This document shows positions 37,487 through 37,678 of a DNA stretch of 37,678 nucleotides, one piece after another. This DNA comes from a virus, in IMG/VR virus record IMGVR_UViG_3300042362_000131, positions 1 through 37,678 of that record; one strand, 5' to 3'. Position 1 is the stretch's first letter. Every line of letters begins with the position of its first letter. Made by a program: the position numbers and the translations under genes. The notes under the pieces are model-generated. The model did no database searches, had not been told where the DNA came from, and was given only the letters and a program-made list of their open reading frames with translations.

Positions 37487-37580
37487 TACAGAGATGTAAT
37501 CAGAATAGGGATAGACCACCAAATAGCTTCATTTTTGTCAGCAACCATAACTAAACGCAAATGAATAACATCCTGTCAGT
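37454..37580. repeat. Terminal direct repeat, right copy (127 bp)
   Basis: Identical to bases 1-127. After base 37580 the similarity drops sharply: I count about 24 differences in the next 98 bases. Confidence 0.95.
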
Positions 37581-37678
37581 TAATCCCGGTGAGTATGTCA
37601 AGGGTGCCGTCGTTGCCGATGTGAGCAACGCCAAGGCCATCCAAACCAAGAGCGGAAAAACGATCTTCAAAGCCACCC
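37561..37678 (+). CDS. SSB-like protein, second diverged copy (partial, 5' end)
   Basis: The ATG and first codons are the same as those at 108, after which the protein reads SVNPGEYVKGAVVADVSNAK against SVNPGDWVKGTVTADVSNAK. It runs off the end of the sequence after about 39 codons. It is either a strain variant of the same gene caught when a circular map was opened, or a true tandem paralogue. Confidence 0.85.
   Translation, partial: MNNILSVNPGEYVKGAVVADVSNAKAIQTKSGKTIFKAT

Noticed and set aside
1-37678. Integrase, repressor or attachment site for lysogeny
   Set aside because: No recombinase motif, repressor-operator set or flanking core repeat was seen; the terminal repeat is explained by map closure.

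Overview
The window is an almost complete genome of a tailed bacteriophage with a short-tailed (podovirus-like) gene set. It carries terminase, portal, scaffold, major capsid protein, two tail-tube/nozzle-type proteins, three large ejection-type proteins and fibres, and no tape measure, sheath or baseplate genes. No integrase, repressor, transposase, ribosomal gene or recognisable tRNA was found, so a lytic, probably environmental, phage is the best reading. Many genes have strong AAGGAGG-type ribosome binding sites, so the host reads Shine-Dalgarno sequences; its identity cannot be told from the sequence. The first 127 bases recur exactly at 37454-37580, and the last 33 codon bases of the gene at 37232-37486 are also bases 1-33. 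The map is therefore effectively circular at about 37.45 kb. After the repeat the two copies of the first gene diverge, which points to strain variation or a tandem paralogue.

Layout: two arms leave a 648-base non-coding divergence region (33407-34054) and meet tail to tail at 7356-7359. The plus arm (34055 to the end, then 108-7359) begins with small unknown genes. Four of these are preceded by an exact 18-base leader repeat and two more by a degenerate form. Next come a secreted i-type-lysozyme-like endolysin, two helix-turn-helix proteins and a gap holding a cloverleaf-like predicted RNA. The replication and recombination block follows: an SSB-like protein, a RecB/Cas4-like nuclease, coiled-coil proteins, a DnaB-like helicase, two HNH proteins, a SWIM zinc-finger protein and a calcineurin-like phosphoesterase. 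No DNA polymerase, primase or RNA polymerase is visible, so these must come from the host.

The minus arm (33406 down to 7356) holds packaging and virion genes in the usual order: small and large terminase, portal, scaffold, capsid, a terminator, connector and tail proteins, fibre and host-interaction genes, holin-like membrane proteins, a GIY-YIG homing endonuclease, a run of five tiny basic proteins, the large tail nozzle protein, and three ejection proteins.

The fibre cassette (18111-24121) is the most unusual part. It has two fibres that share a C-terminal tip, a seven-bladed RCC1-type propeller made of exact 50-residue repeats, and a 592-residue protein joining a sulfotransferase domain, a TPR-like linker and a heptosyltransferase-like GT-B domain. 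The homing endonuclease has an N-terminus that matches the start of the small gene just downstream. Several tiny genes (24-55 residues) were found by reading the gaps between longer genes.
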